Of a stretch of DNA of 64,000 bases, positions 10,691 through 22,162 are shown piece by piece. Each line of letters begins with the position of its first letter. The stretch's first letter is position 1. The notes beneath the pieces are model-generated. The model was not told the origin of the DNA, made no database searches, and was given only the letters and a program-made list of their open reading frames with translations. The stretch spans positions 63,480,763 through 63,544,762 of the forward strand of contig JARDYH010000007.1 in NCBI GenBank assembly GCA_029215795.1, written 5' to 3'. This DNA comes from Anniella stebbinsi (Eukaryota; Chordata; Lepidosauria; Squamata; Anniellidae). The position numbers were made by a program, and so were the translations under genes.

Positions 10691-11269
10691 CAGAGTAGCA
10701 GCCCCTCCATTGTGTCCATCTGAAAGGAGTTAAGGGCACTGGGTGTCAGGTAGATTTCAGCCTGGAACGTTTGCCTGGTTTCGTCATCTGAATGTTCCCA
10801 ACCATGCCCAATAATATTGTTCATTTTCTTTTGCAAGAACTTGTTTATGTTTTTGTTACAGTTCCGTACCACCCAACAGCCAAAGAACGTCGCTGTGCCC
10901 ATCCCTCATGGATGGAAGGGTGCGATGATGCCACTGGGACAGAAGGAGGACCAGGGAAGACGCTTAAAGGCAAGGGCCCCATGTTCAGAGGAGCAGCTGG
11001 ATGCTGCTTGCCAGAGAGGGGAGGGGAGAGAGCCATCCACCTCCACCGGGCCCTGCTTGGAGCCTCCAGCAGGGCCATCTGGCAGAGAGAGAGCCTGAGA
11101 GGCAGAGGGCCAGTGGGCACTCTTGGCCTGGCGTGGGGGGGGGCAGCACAGGGCGTGGGGGGCCGCGTGGTAAGGGGGGCTACGCGGGGCGGGCGGCGGC
11201 GCGAGGCATGCGGGGAGGCGCAGGACGGCGTGGGCACGCAGTGGGGGGGTTGTTTTGGGTGGGTGGGGT

Positions 11270-11314
11270 GGCGGGGGGGTCTGGGATTTTGATCCTCAAA
11301 ATCTGGTCACCCTA
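11270..11314. mobile_element. End of a TAGGGTGACCAGAT-type hAT element
   Basis: The last bases, AAATCTGGTCACCCTA, are the reverse complement of the terminus of the hAT element at 2,198-2,517. I could not find the partner end upstream. The G-rich block before it may be the element's interior. Confidence 0.55.
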
Positions 11315-11399
11315 TCAGAGAGGCCATGACATCCCCCCCTCCTTGGTCTCCCGCTCTGCACTGGGCACCTTAACGTGAGCTTCTGCAGAAGGGTGGCAA

Positions 11400-11799
11400 C
11401 TGCCTGTTCTGCCCACCTTGGGATCATAGAAATAATGATTAAAAAGGAGCCTGAGGATATAGGCGAGAGGCTTGGTCCACTCCAGCCAACCAACCATCTG
11501 TGTGCTCAACACTTGTGTATCATGGCTGTTTAAATCTAGCAGGGAAGGGAGCTCTGGCAGGGTCCAGGAGGCTGTCGATGCCTCCTTGAGAGTGGGAGTG
11601 TTCCCTGTTTCTTGGAAATAAGAGATTATCCAGCCACTCATGAAGAAGCCTAACCTGGACCGGGAAGATGTTAACAACAATAGACCAATTAATTCCCATT
11701 TGGAGCTGAAATGGATGGTCTGGATCCATTTCAACCAGGCTCCCAGCCTGGATTTAGGACAGAAGCTCACTTGGTGGCCCTGTGTGATGACCTCTGCCA

Positions 11800-11800
<1 letters not shown>
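11400..11800 (+). mobile_element. Older L2-type LINE, 5' part of a split copy
   Basis: Plus-strand translation, with many stops, gives the thumb-to-palm entry of an L2-type reverse transcriptase, ending at 'LVALCDDLC' just before 11,800. The reading resumes at about 16,199, immediately downstream in the protein, so this copy was interrupted by the minus-strand LINE at 11,801-16,193. The 5-bp word GCCAA at 11,796-11,800 is repeated at 16,194-16,198. Confidence 0.75.

Positions 11801-11832
<32 letters not shown>
11801..11832. repeat. (TTA)n terminal repeat of the L2 element
   Basis: About ten TTA units forming the 3' terminus (AAT on the element's own strand) of the minus-strand LINE. Confidence 0.9.
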
Positions 11833-12009
11833 TACACTTATATACCGCCCCATAGCCAAAGCTCTCTGGGCGGTCTACAAAAATTAAAAGATTTAACACT
11901 AAAAAGTCAATATACAAAATTTAAAACCATAAACATAAAACAGCTGACATTAAAACACTTTAAAACATTTTAACTGTTAAGCCAGGCCACAATGTCAATC
12001 AAAACCTCA

Positions 12010-15000
12010 ACTTGAGCTGTTAAAATGCCTGGGAGAAAAGAAAAGTTTTGACCTGGCGCCGAAAAGATAACAGTGTTGGCGCCAGGCAGGCCTCATCGGG
12101 GAGATCATTCCATAATTGAGGGGCCACCACAGAGAAGGCCCTCTCCCTTGTTGCCTCGGAGTAGGCACCCAGAGGAGGACCTTTGATGTTGAGCATAGTG
12201 TATGGGTAGGTTCATGTCGGAAAAGGCGTTCCATCAGGTATTGTGGTCACAAACTGTGTAAGGCTTTATAGGTTAAAACTAGGGGTGTGCACTGGATCGG
12301 GTCCGATCCATGATCCGGATTCGATCCAGGGGAAATCGGATACAATTCTCCAAGTTCCGATCTCACCGCTGGATCGTTCGATCCAATCCGATCTGTTCCG
12401 GAAAGGTTCAGATCCAGATCGGATGGATCATACGATCGGCGGGCGCCTGCTGGCGCCCGCCGCCGCTTCCATTGGCGGGCGCCAGTGGGCACCCGCCAAT
12501 GGAAGCGGACAGCGGGGGGGGGGAGCTTCCCTGGCAGGGCAGTCTGCTTCCATCGGCGGGCGCCAGCGGGCGCCCGCGGATGGAAGCAGACAAGGGGGGC
12601 CCGCAGCCCGCTTACCTTCTGTGGCCGTCTGCTCCCGTCCGCCGCTGGCCGCTACTGCGAGCAGGCTTCACGGCCTGCCACTAGGTAGGGCACCAGGTGA
12701 TAATCATCTGATGATGATCAGGTGATGATCACCTGCCGCACAACCTAGGGGCAAGCCGCGAAGCCTGCTCTCAGTAGCGGCCAGCGGCGGACAGGAGCGG
12801 ACTGCCACAGAAAGTAAGTGGGGGGGCTTACCCCCTCGGGGCCATCCACGGGCACCAGCAGATGGAAGTGGATGGCCCCGGAGGCGTAAGGAGCGCGAAG
12901 GAGGGGGCTTACCTTCCGGGGCTGTCCACAGCAGACGGCCCCAGGGGGGAGGAGGGAGTTAGGCCCCCCTCACCCACCCGCCGCCATTTTTTCCTCATAG
13001 ACTGCATTGGGGGAAAGCTTTCTTTCCCCCAATGCAAGTCTATGGGGGGAACAAAATGGCGGCCGATCCAAAAATCGGATGTCCAATTTTTGGATCAGGA
13101 TCGGACCCAATCTGGTCTGGGGGCCTCCGATTTTGTCCGATCCAATCCGGGACAAAATTGGCGGTCCCGATCCGGGTCCCGATCTGATCCGTGGGGTCCG
13201 TGCACACCCCTAGTTAAAACCAGCACCTTGAATCAGGCTCGGAAACATACAGGCAGCCAATGCAAGTGGGCCAGAATCGGTCTTATATGCTTGAACCTTC
13301 TGGTTCCAGTTATCAATCTGGCCGCTGCATTTTGCACAAGCTGCAGCTTCCAAACCACCTTCAAAGGGAGCCCCACGTAGAGTGCATTGCAGTAATCTAA
13401 CTTGGAGGTTACCACAGCATGGACAACTGAAGCCAGGTTATCCCTGTCCAGATAGGGACGTAGCTGGGCCACCAACCGAAGTTCATAGAAGGCACTCCGT
13501 GCCACCGAGGCCACCTGAGCCTCAAGTGACAGAGATGGTTCTAGGAGAACCCCCAAACTACGAATCTGCTCCTTCAGGGGGAGTGCAACCCCTTCCAGAA
13601 CAAGTTGAAGATCCTCCATCCAGTCAGAGGAACCCCCCACTAACAGCATCTCAGTCTTGTCTGGATTGAGTTTCAGTTTATTAGTTCTCATCCAGTCCAT
13701 TTTCGTAGCCAAGCACTGGTTCAACACATCCACAGCCTCACCTGATGAAGATGAAAAGGAGAAATAGAGCTGCATGTCATCAGCGTACTGATGACAACGC
13801 ACTCCAAAACTCCGGATGACAGCACCCAACAGTTTCATTTAGATGTTGAACAGCACGGGGGACAAGACTGACCCCTGCAGAACCCCATACTGGAGGATCC
13901 ACGGGGCTGAGCAACGTCCCTCAAGTACCACCTTCTGGAGCCGACCTGTCAAGTAGGAGCAGAACCACTGCAATTCAGTGCCTCCCACTCCCAACTCAGC
14001 CAGTCGTCCCAGAAGGATACCATGGTTAATGGTATCGAAAGCTGCTGAGAGATCAAGGAGAATCAACATAGTCACACTCTCCCTGTCTTTCTCCCAACAT
14101 AGGTCATCATACAGGGCGACCAAGGCTGTTTCCGTGCCAAAACCAGGCCTGAAACCCAACTGAAATCGATCCAGATAATCAGTGTCATCCAAGAGTGTCT
14201 GGAGTTGGCCAGCAACCACCCACTCAAGGACCTTGCCCAGGAATGGAACGTTTGCCAACGGCCTAAAGTTATTAAGATTTCTGGGTCCAGGGAAGTTTTC
14301 TTCAGGAGTGGTCTCACTACTGCCTCTTTCAGATGGTATGGGACCACTCCCTCTCGTAGAGAGGCAATAATCACTTCCCTGGCCCAGCCGGCTGTTCCAT
14401 CCCTGCTAGTTTTTATAAGCCAAGAGGGGCAAGGATCCAATATGGAAGTGGTTGCACGAACCTGTCCAAGCACCTTGTCAACATCCTTGAGCTGCACCAA
14501 CTGAAACTCATCCAAGAAAACAGGACAAGCCTGTGCTCTGGATACCTCACTACATTCCCCTGCTATAACACTGGAGTCTAAGTCCTGGCGGATGCCAAAG
14601 ATTTTATCCTGGAAGTGCCTAGCAAATGTATTACAGCGGGCCTCAGATGGTTCTATCATGTCCTTGGAGCCAGCATGTAGAAGCCCCTGGACAACTCTGA
14701 AAAGCTCCGCCGGGTGGCAGGTTAATGATTTAATAGTGGCAGCAAAGTATTGTTTTTTTGCTGCTCTCACTGCCCCTGAATACAGCTTACCATAGGCACT
14801 TACCAGTGTTTGACTGCATCCATCAGGAGTTCGTCTCCATCTGCCCTCAAGCTGTCTCCTGTTTTGTTTCATCAGTCTCAGCTCCGGGGCATACCATGGA
14901 GCCGAACGAGCTCTACACAGGAGAGGGCGCTCAGGAGCAATCGTGTCAACCGCCCGGGTCATTTCTGCATTCCACAGATCAACCAGGGTTTTGACATGAG

Positions 15001-15980
15001 AGCCAGCCCTATCAGCCAGAAAACTCCCCAGAGCCCTCTGGAATCCATCTGGATCCATTAGCCTCCGGGGGCGGACCATCTTAATGGGTCCCCCACCCTT
15101 GCAGAGGGGAAAAGCTGCTGTAAGCCTAAACCTCAGCAGGTGGTGATCTGACCATGACAGAGGGGTTGATGTAAAGTCTCCCACTTTCAGATCACCATCT
15201 CCATGTCCAATGGAAAAAATCAGGTCTAGAGTGTGCCCCACTATATGCGTTGGGCCAGTGGCATGTTGGGACAGTCCCATGGTTGTCATGGAAACCATGA
15301 AATCCTGAGCCGACCCAGATAAAGTGCCCTCGGCATGAATGTTGACATCCCCCAGAAGGGGACCTCAACAGTGCACCCAAGAACACCTCTGTTAGCTCAC
15401 CTAGGGAGTCTGTTGAGCAGCAGGGTGGGAGGTACACCAACAGAATCCCTAATCTGTCCCGTTGGCCCAACACAAGGTGCAAACACTCCAGACCAGTAGT
15501 CACATGGACAGGAGCCCGCAGAGGGGGATGGAATTCCTATAGACCACAGCAACCCCCCCTTCTCTGGCCCTCAAGTCTACCCTGATGCTGAAACAAGTAC
15601 CCCGGTGGGCATGACTGGGAGAGACTAACTCCTCCCTGCTCTCCCACCCAGGTCTCGGTAATGCAAGCCAGATCAGCCGCCTCATCCACTATTAGATCAT
15701 GGATGAGGGAGGTCTTATTTTGCACTGATCTGGCATTTAAAAGCAGCATCCGGAGACCCGAGGGCTGACTGATAGGGCAACCAACAGACCTGTGGATGTG
15801 AGGGGGACCGGAACAAGGCACAGGCATTAACTGTCTGGGCCGTGTTCCCCTTACCTGGCAAGTCCTCCTCACAATGCCATATCTCCCTCTACCCATCACT
15901 ACACCGATTGGGGCCCCCTCAGATCCCCCCACTTGGCCCTGTATCCTCCCTCCAAGGCACTTATTACAAGCAGCAGGCAC
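12010..15980 (-). pseudogene. L2-type LINE ORF2, endonuclease-reverse transcriptase, broken
   Basis: In order on the minus strand: endonuclease start with 'LLLNARSVQNK' and 'ITETWV' (about 15,740-15,620); endonuclease end with 'SDHHLLRFRL' (about 15,150); a linker and RT entry with 'EAVVRPLLKK' (about 14,300); RT core with 'QLGFRPGFGTETALVAL', 'LLDLSAAFDTINH' and 'QGSVLSPVLFNI' (14,170-13,840); the catalytic box as 'QYADDMQLYF' (about 13,785); then 'LKLNPDKTEMLLV' and an L2-like C-terminus that continues beyond the hAT insertion, at 12,272 down to about 12,010. Frameshifts near 15,530, 15,300 and 14,200 and the insertion make it non-functional. The catalytic aspartates persist, so decay is moderate. 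Confidence 0.85.
12280..13212. mobile_element. 933-bp non-autonomous hAT-type element inside the L2
   Basis: Termini TAGGGGTGTGCA and TGCACACCCCTA are perfect inverted repeats. The flanking 8-bp word GTTAAAAC is duplicated at 12,272-12,279 and 13,213-13,220, the hAT signature. Both subterminal zones are packed with GATC-containing words (about a dozen in the left 155 bp, about seven in the right 140 bp), which look like transposase-binding arrays. The GC-rich middle contains further inverted repeats, notably about 40-bp arms near 12,640-12,680 and 12,750-12,790. No transposase frame is visible. Confidence 0.92.
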
Positions 15981-16193
15981 ACTCCTCTCCTCCCCTGGCA
16001 GTAGGCCTCCCTCTCCTGCAGGTGGTGGCTCTCCCAGGCCCCCTCAGCCAGCCAGCCAGCTTATATATCCCTCCCAGGAAGGGAGGGGGACAGATGGAGC
16101 AGTCCACAGCAGCTGGCTCAGTACCTGGGGGCCTGGTCCTGCAGGGAGTGGCAGTCTGCCAGGCTGAAGTCCTCAGGAGGGTGGGTGGTGGTG

Positions 16194-16843
16194 GCCAAGA
16201 GAGAGCCAGAGAAGATGCAACCCCATTGATTCTCTTGGACCTGTCAGGGGCTATCGATAGCATTGACCATCATTGGTACCCTTCTGGACAGGCTTTCTGG
16301 GTTGGATGTGGAAGGCACCCCTTAGCTGTGTTCTGCTCTACTTGGCAGGCCAACTCCAGAAAATGGTGCAGGGCAACCATTGTTGAACCCTTTGGCACTG
16401 GGGTCCTGTAGGGTCCTGTGTTTCCCTCCATGCTCTTTAACATCTACATGAAACCATTGGAGGAGGTTATCTGGAGATTTGGTTTGAGATGTCACTAGTA
16501 TGCCAATGATACCCAGCTTGATCTCTTTCTTTAATCAGATACAGGTGAGGCCATGAATGTCCTGAACCAGTGTTCAGGCACAGTTTGAACAGGATGAAAG
16601 TGAATAAACTCATACACAATCCAAACAAGATTGAGTGGGTGGCTGGTTTGTCCACTCGGGTGAGTGGTGTTCAATCCATTCTGGAAGGGATTGCACTCTT
16701 CCTAAAGGATCAGCAGCACACAGTCTGGGGGGTGCTGCTTGATCCATTCTGGGGGTGCTTCCTGACTGTCATTAGAGGTTCCAGCAGCCTCTGTGGCTCT
16801 AACTGCCTTCTATCCACTGGCTGATGGCACCAGCTGCAACCAG
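16194..16843 (+). mobile_element. Older L2-type LINE, 3' part of the split copy
   Basis: Resumes the plus-strand L2 RT exactly where the copy at 11,400-11,800 stops: 'ILLDLSGAIDSIDHH' (about 16,228-16,272), a 'LFNIYMKPLEE' segment (about 16,434-16,466) and the catalytic box read as 'YANDTQL' (about 16,500), with the first catalytic aspartate changed to N. Many stops and frameshifts. It breaks off at 16,843 where CR1 begins. Confidence 0.78.
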
Positions 16844-18165
16844 GTAAATTGGTTGAAAGCATTATTAAAGACAAGATTAGTGAGCATATAGAAGGGCATG
16901 TCCTGCTGAAGAATAATCAACACAGCTTCCGCAAAGGCAAGTCTGGGCTCACTAATCTACTAGAATTCTTTGGAAGTCTCAACAAACATGTAGACAGGGG
17001 TGATCCGGTGGGCATTGTTTACTCGGACTTCCAAAAGGCTTTTCATAAAGTCCCTCACCAAAGACTCTTGAACAAACTTAGGTCCCCTCTACAAGATTTC
17101 GCTTTGACAAATTCAACTTGTTCATAAATGATCTGGAATTAGGAGTGAGCAGTGAAGTGGCCAAGTTTGCCGATGAAATCAAATTATTTAAGGTTGTTAA
17201 ACTCAAAGAGATTGTGAAGAGCTCCAAAGGGATCTCTCCAAACTGGGAGAGTGGGCATCCAAATGGCAGATGAGGTTCAATGTAAGCAAGTGTAAGGTGA
17301 TGCACATTGGAGCAAAACCCCCCACCAATTTCAAGTATAACCTACTGGGATCTGAGCTGACAGTGACCAAACAAGAAAGAAATCTTGGGATTGTGGTGGA
17401 CAGCTCGATGAAAATGTCAACCTAGTGGGTGGCCACTGTAAAGAAGGCAAACTCCATGTTAGGCATTATAAGAAAAGGAATTGAGAATGAAACTGCTAGT
17501 ATCATACTGCCTTTATACAAATCTATGGTGCGACCACACTTAGAAAACTGTGTACAGTTCTGGTCACCACACCTAAAAAAGGATATTATAAAACTGGAAA
17601 AAGGGCAGAAAAGGGCAACTAAAATGATTAAGGGGCTGGAGCATCTCCCAGGTTACAACTGGGATTGTTTAGCTTGGAAAAAAGGAGGCTAAGGGGAGAC
17701 ATGTTAGAGGTGTACAAAATTATGCATGGTATGGAGAATGTGGATAGGGAGACATTTTTCTCCCTCTCTCAAAATACTAGAACCCAGGGTCATCCCATGA
17801 AGCTGATTGGTGAGAGATTCAGGACAAATAAAAGGAAGCTCATAGTTAAATTATGGCACTCACTACCACAAGATGTAGTGATGGCCACCAATTTGGATGG
17901 CTTTAAAAGGGAGTTGGATAAATTCCTGGAGGCGAAGGCTATCAATGGCTATTAGCCTTGATGGTTGTGTGCTGTCTCCAGCATTTGAGGCAGTAAGCCT
18001 GTGTATACCCATGTCCTGGGGAACATGGGTGGGAGGGTGCTATTGCAATATGTCCTGCTTTGTTGGTCCCTGGCTGACTGCTGGTTGGTCACTGTGTGAA
18101 CAGAGTGCTGGACTAGATGGACCCTTGGTCTGATCCAGCATAGCACTTCTTATGTTCTTAACCTC
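16844..18165 (+). mobile_element. CR1 LINE, 5'-truncated, with 3' end
   Basis: CR1-type reverse transcriptase: 'NQHSFRKGKSGLTNLLEFF', 'GIVYSDFQKAFHKVPHQRLL' (16,910-17,080), a damaged middle, 'SKCKVMHIGAKPP' (about 17,290), 'LGIVVDSSMKM', then the CR1 C-terminal block 'NSMLGIIRKGIENETASI' and 'VQFWSPHLKKDI' (17,447-17,590) and 'LWHSLPQDVVMATNLDGFK' (about 17,855-17,910). The end at about 18,100-18,165 has the CR1 3' motif 'CTGGACTAGATGGACC' and a TTCTTATGTTCTTA terminus. Frameshifts near 17,090, 17,420 and 17,660 inactivate it. The segment carrying the FADD box is deleted or shifted. Confidence 0.88.
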
Positions 18166-18173
18166 ACCTGGAT

Positions 18174-18492
18174 CATAGAATCATAGAATAGTAGAGTTGG
18201 AAGGGGCCTATGAGGCCATCGAGTCCAACCCTCTGCTCAACGCAGGAATCCACCTTAGAGCATCCCTGACAGATGGCTGTCCAGCTGCCTCTTGAATGCC
18301 TCTAGTGTGAGAGAGCCCACAATCTCCCTAGGCCATTGGTTCCATTATCATACTGCTCTAACAGCCAGTAGGTTTTTCCTGATGTCCAGCCAGAATCTGG
18401 CTCCCTATAACTTGAGCCCATTATCCGCATCCTGCACCCTGGAAGGATCAAGAAGAGAACCTGGCACTTCTCTGTGTGACACCCTTTCAAGT
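18174..18492 (-). mobile_element. CR1 LINE 3' end, minus strand
   Basis: Begins with TCATAGAATCATAGAATAG, the reverse complement of the CR1 terminal repeat, then follows the same course as the longer minus-strand CR1 at 48,457-49,050. It is truncated at about 18,492 and lies tail-to-tail with the plus-strand CR1 just before it. Confidence 0.85.
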
Positions 18493-18689
18493 CCTTGAAG
18501 AGTGCTATCATGGTAGAAGGAGGAGCAGAAGATGCCACGGCCTGCTTGCTCCCTGCGTCTCTGCTGGTCAAGCAAGCCAATGTTAGCAAGGATGAGAAAG
18601 AGGAGGAACAGCAAGAGAAGCTGGTGACCATGGCGGTGAGATGATGGACTCCCTGAGGGAGGAGGGAGCCCTCAGAGGAGGTCTTGCCC

Positions 18690-19029
18690 CAGAGACCTCA
18701 GAAGCCTGAGACCCACAATGGGTGGCCTCCCAGCCATGGAACGGCCTCCCCAAACAGGCTCATCTGGAACTTTCTGCACTGACTTTCCAGCATCAACCCA
18801 AGACCTCTTGACCGCCCAGGCCTTCAACAATGTGCATTAAAAAAAAACCTTTTAAGGACTGGTCTTATTTTTCTGCTGCTGAAGAATTAGTAGTTGTTTT
18901 AGGCTGCATCTTACCATGCCTTTTGTTATATTTTAGATGCTGTGTTGTATTTCTTTATATTTTATTCTCATTTCTGTAAACTGCTCAGAGAACATATGTT
19001 GGTGAGCCACCAAAGATAGTAAATAAATG
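18690..19029 (+). mobile_element. L2-type LINE 3' tail
   Basis: T-rich stretch leading into 'TAAACTGCTCAGAGAAC' and a GTAAATAAATG end (18,975-19,028), the degraded form of the CCGCCCAGAGAGC...AATAAAT end of reptilian L2-type tails. Non-coding. Confidence 0.6.
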
Positions 19030-19728
19030 GCCAACCTGACACAGTTACAGACAGTAATGGCTTTTAATGAGGCACATTTCATTGGACTAGGGAGGAGCAG
19101 ATGGCCCCATTTATTATAAGGTAATTGCATTTCCTAAATAGCCATGAAAATGGGTAGGTATACCAGTTCCCCTGCCAATGAAAGGAAAGAGGATCTCTGA
19201 TCCCAAAATGGAGCACACCACTTCCTCACTGTCTCTGGAGGGCTCTAGAGACTGTTGCTCAGACTACAAGTCCTTGCCTTGATCCTGGCTCCAGTCTCAT
19301 TCCCTTGGAAATATAAAAGGTTTCCTCAGGCTCTGAGCCTACAAAAGTGCTACTATGAAAGTGAGAGGGGTTAAAGCAAGTAACACACACCTTGATTGCT
19401 TCTCTGTTTCGCCTCTTGTGTTTGATGTTCATCATTAAAGTGGGGGGAGGAGTGATATATTTCAGGCAGGAGAGAGGGGCTGCAATGCCATCTCTGAGCA
19501 AGTCAGCAATGCACAAGTATGAGTGACTGACTTGGCCTTGGCAGGCATGGAACAGAACATGCTTGGATGGGGGTGGCGGGAAAGCGAGAATTACCATTGT
19601 ACAGAATTCTATGAGGATGGTACAGCAAACTGCAGCTAACTTCCAGGCAAGGTGAAAAGACAACATTTGCAAACCAATGGTTTCCTGCAGGTAGCAATGC
19701 TCTAATTTTTATAATGTTGAAATGGAAA

Positions 19729-19736
19729 CACACACA

Positions 19737-19773
<37 letters not shown>
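19729..19773. repeat. (CA)n then (GA)n compound microsatellite
   Basis: CA units up to 19,754 followed directly by GA units. Confidence 0.92.
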
Positions 19774-20100
19774 CTCACAGCCCACAATAGAATAGGCTCA
19801 ATGAACCTTTTGCCAGCTTTTAAACTGGGAAGTTTTCAACATCTGCAAACATGAATCTGGAATATAATGAACTGAATGGACACTGTGCTTTTCCATCTAG
19901 CTTTTGCAGATATCATTCCCTTTAAATGGTAAAGTGAGGGATGCCTGTTGATTGAGCTTCTCCAGCCCCAGGAGGTATTTCTAGTCTGCAAATGGAAGGT
20001 ACCGGTACTTGCCTCTCTATGAGCACATTGATTGGGAAGGAGCTGCTGCTGGGCTTATGAAAGGGCGGTGCTCTTCCTCCCTCCCTTCTAGAGACAATAA

Positions 20101-20175
20101 GCCTACTCAGAAGCAAGCCCCACTGAGTTCAATGACACTTACTCCTTGGACAGTGAACTGATGCTGAATCCAAAA
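20101..20175 (+). repeat. Fragment of the 'CAATGGG' interspersed repeat
   Basis: The core 'CCCCACTGAGTTCAATGACA' with 'CTTACTCCTTGGACAG' is a diverged unit of the repeat at 7,390 and 38,262. Confidence 0.5.
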
Positions 20176-22162
20176 TACTCTGAGGGCTCCAGCAGTAAAG
20201 CACCACAACTTGTTTGGGCCAGAAGAGGACGGACTTTGCTGCTTCTTTTGCTTGTAGCCAGGACTACTTTTAAAAGACCCAGAAAAACGGGAGTTTGCCC
20301 TGGATCGCCCTCCCTCCCTCCCTCCCTGTGCGCTGATGGTGTGTATTAGGTACTTCTGGGATCACCCTCCCTCCCTCCACACCCCTATGGTGTAGAAAGG
20401 GGCCCATCTCAGAGAGGGCAAAACCGTGAGCCATGGCTGGGACCAGATGCTTCAAAGGGTTGCAGACTTGACCCCAAATGTTGAATCGTCCTTAATGGCC
20501 CCTTTCTGTGCTGCAGGAATAATGGAGGTGAAAACTCAGCCTCTGCTGGTGCATCCAAAGCCTGTAGCTCAACACTGAGAGGATCCGCCAGGGAAATGCT
20601 GAGTGTGTCCTCCTCGCCAGGGGTCCGAATGCTGCTGAATGGAATACACTGTGCCCCCTCCCCTCCCTTCCCCTCCCCTCCCTGCCTGAATGCAAATGTT
20701 CTTCCAGAGCAGGAGGGACAACGGGGAGCCCCGCTGCTGCAGGCGTCCTTCGGAAAACCATTTCGCTCGCGTAAGAAGAACTAATGGCTGCCCTGCCCAT
20801 CACAGCAGGAGCCCGCCTCAGCTCTGGCTGGGCAAGGGGGATCTTTCCTGAGCTGCTTCTGCCTCCTTTAGCGCACCGTGTGCCATCAAGTGAGCCCATC
20901 CCGGCCAACTAATTTCAGTGGGACAGGGAAATCGATGCTGCTGCTTGGCAGAAGGGCCAGGCTATCAAGCGCAGCGGACATTTTAGGGGCCTTGAACTGT
21001 CAGTCGTGGAGCAAACGCGTTGATCCCACCCAGGAGGGTTCCACCACACCGAGGGCTCACCATCCGATTTTCCTTCTTGTGGAGATGGGGGAAAAAATAC
21101 GCTCATTTTGACCACTGGGAAGCTGTCCTGGCCTATCTGGTGGAGGGAATAGGGCCGGGTGAGGGCATTTTGGGGTCTGTGCATTTCTTGCCTCACTTAC
21201 AGGAACCCACTTGGCTGCAGGGCTCGTTCTGCAATAGAAAATGAGCTCTGGGGCTGAGTCTGCCCTAGCCATGGATCAAGCAGGGGCAGTGGTGTCCAAT
21301 CTGAACTTCAAAAGGTAAACAGTGGGGAGGTGGACTGGATCTTCCCCCAAATTCCATCCCCCACATGGTTTGTTGCCCCAAACAACTCCTCCCTCCGAGC
21401 TCAAGTCTGATCCCGGAAGGACAGTGCCAGAGTGAATGGGCTGCAGGGAAGTCTAGAGTGGGCACGCATGTGCGGACGTGGGAGAGGCTCAGCTCCCTCC
21501 ACCTGTGGGTTATTTGTGGCATGAAAATGAGATCCTCACTCACCACTTTCTTTTTGATCAGGGCAGAGAGGTGAAGAAGCAAACGCCTCTGCCTCAGCCA
21601 CATGTCATCTGGCCCCCACAAAGGAACCTTCTCTGCCTCCACTGCACCCCTCCGACCGCCACATGGCTCCCTCTCTCCTTACGTTAATATTAATCTTTCA
21701 TCCTGACATCGATTAAGTATCAGGGAAGAAAAGACACTTCAAAGCCAGGCCAGAGTTAATAGGAAGCTGAACCTGCTTGCATCGAAAGGAAAAGGTGGGT
21801 ATGTGGCAGTTCTCCCCAGGTGGAAGGAATTAGACCCTCTTCATGTTCCTCCTCACAGGAAGGGCTTTTCCATTGGCCTCTGGTGATGCAGCATGGGACA
21901 CCACATTCATTTTGGGGCCATGTTGTCTGCATGTGGGGGTAGGTGAAGGCAGGGGGTTGACTTGGGGAGGTGGATATATTAAACAATGCTAAAGACATCC
22001 TTTCATCCCCTGCCATAAGCCAAAATGTCAATGTTCAGAAGCCATAATAATGTCCAAAGAGAAAAAGGCCCAGGAGAGAATGTTTGGGGGAGGATCAATT
22101 CCCCTCTATAGAATACTTTCAGACACAACTAAATTGCCAAACAGTAGCACCACCTGGACTAT

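Larger units (their letters stand above)
9484..11269. other. Unclassified sequence, GC-rich at its right end
   Basis: No gene recognised. It contains a (GGGA)n patch near 9,667-9,684, the CTC tract at 10,288-10,319, an AT-rich block described separately, and a strongly G-rich block at about 11,130-11,280. Confidence 0.45.
11801..16193 (-). mobile_element. Near full-length L2-type LINE, minus strand
   Basis: About 3.45 kb of LINE once the 933-bp hAT insertion (12,280-13,212) is removed, close to full length for L2. On the minus strand it starts at about 16,193 with a non-coding leader, passes through an endonuclease-reverse-transcriptase frame, and ends in a GGGCGGTATATAAGT-like tail (about 11,831-11,850) plus an AAT repeat. 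It lies inside an older plus-strand L2, flanked by GCCAA on both sides. CR1 is the nearest alternative, but the tail and RT are L2-like. Confidence 0.82.
19030..22162. other. Unclassified sequence
   Basis: No gene recognised. Besides the CA/GA tract and one CAATGGG repeat there are short TCCC patches (20,308-20,328 and 20,364-20,380). Several open frames of up to about 138 codons occur on both strands without any recognisable domain. Confidence 0.45.
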
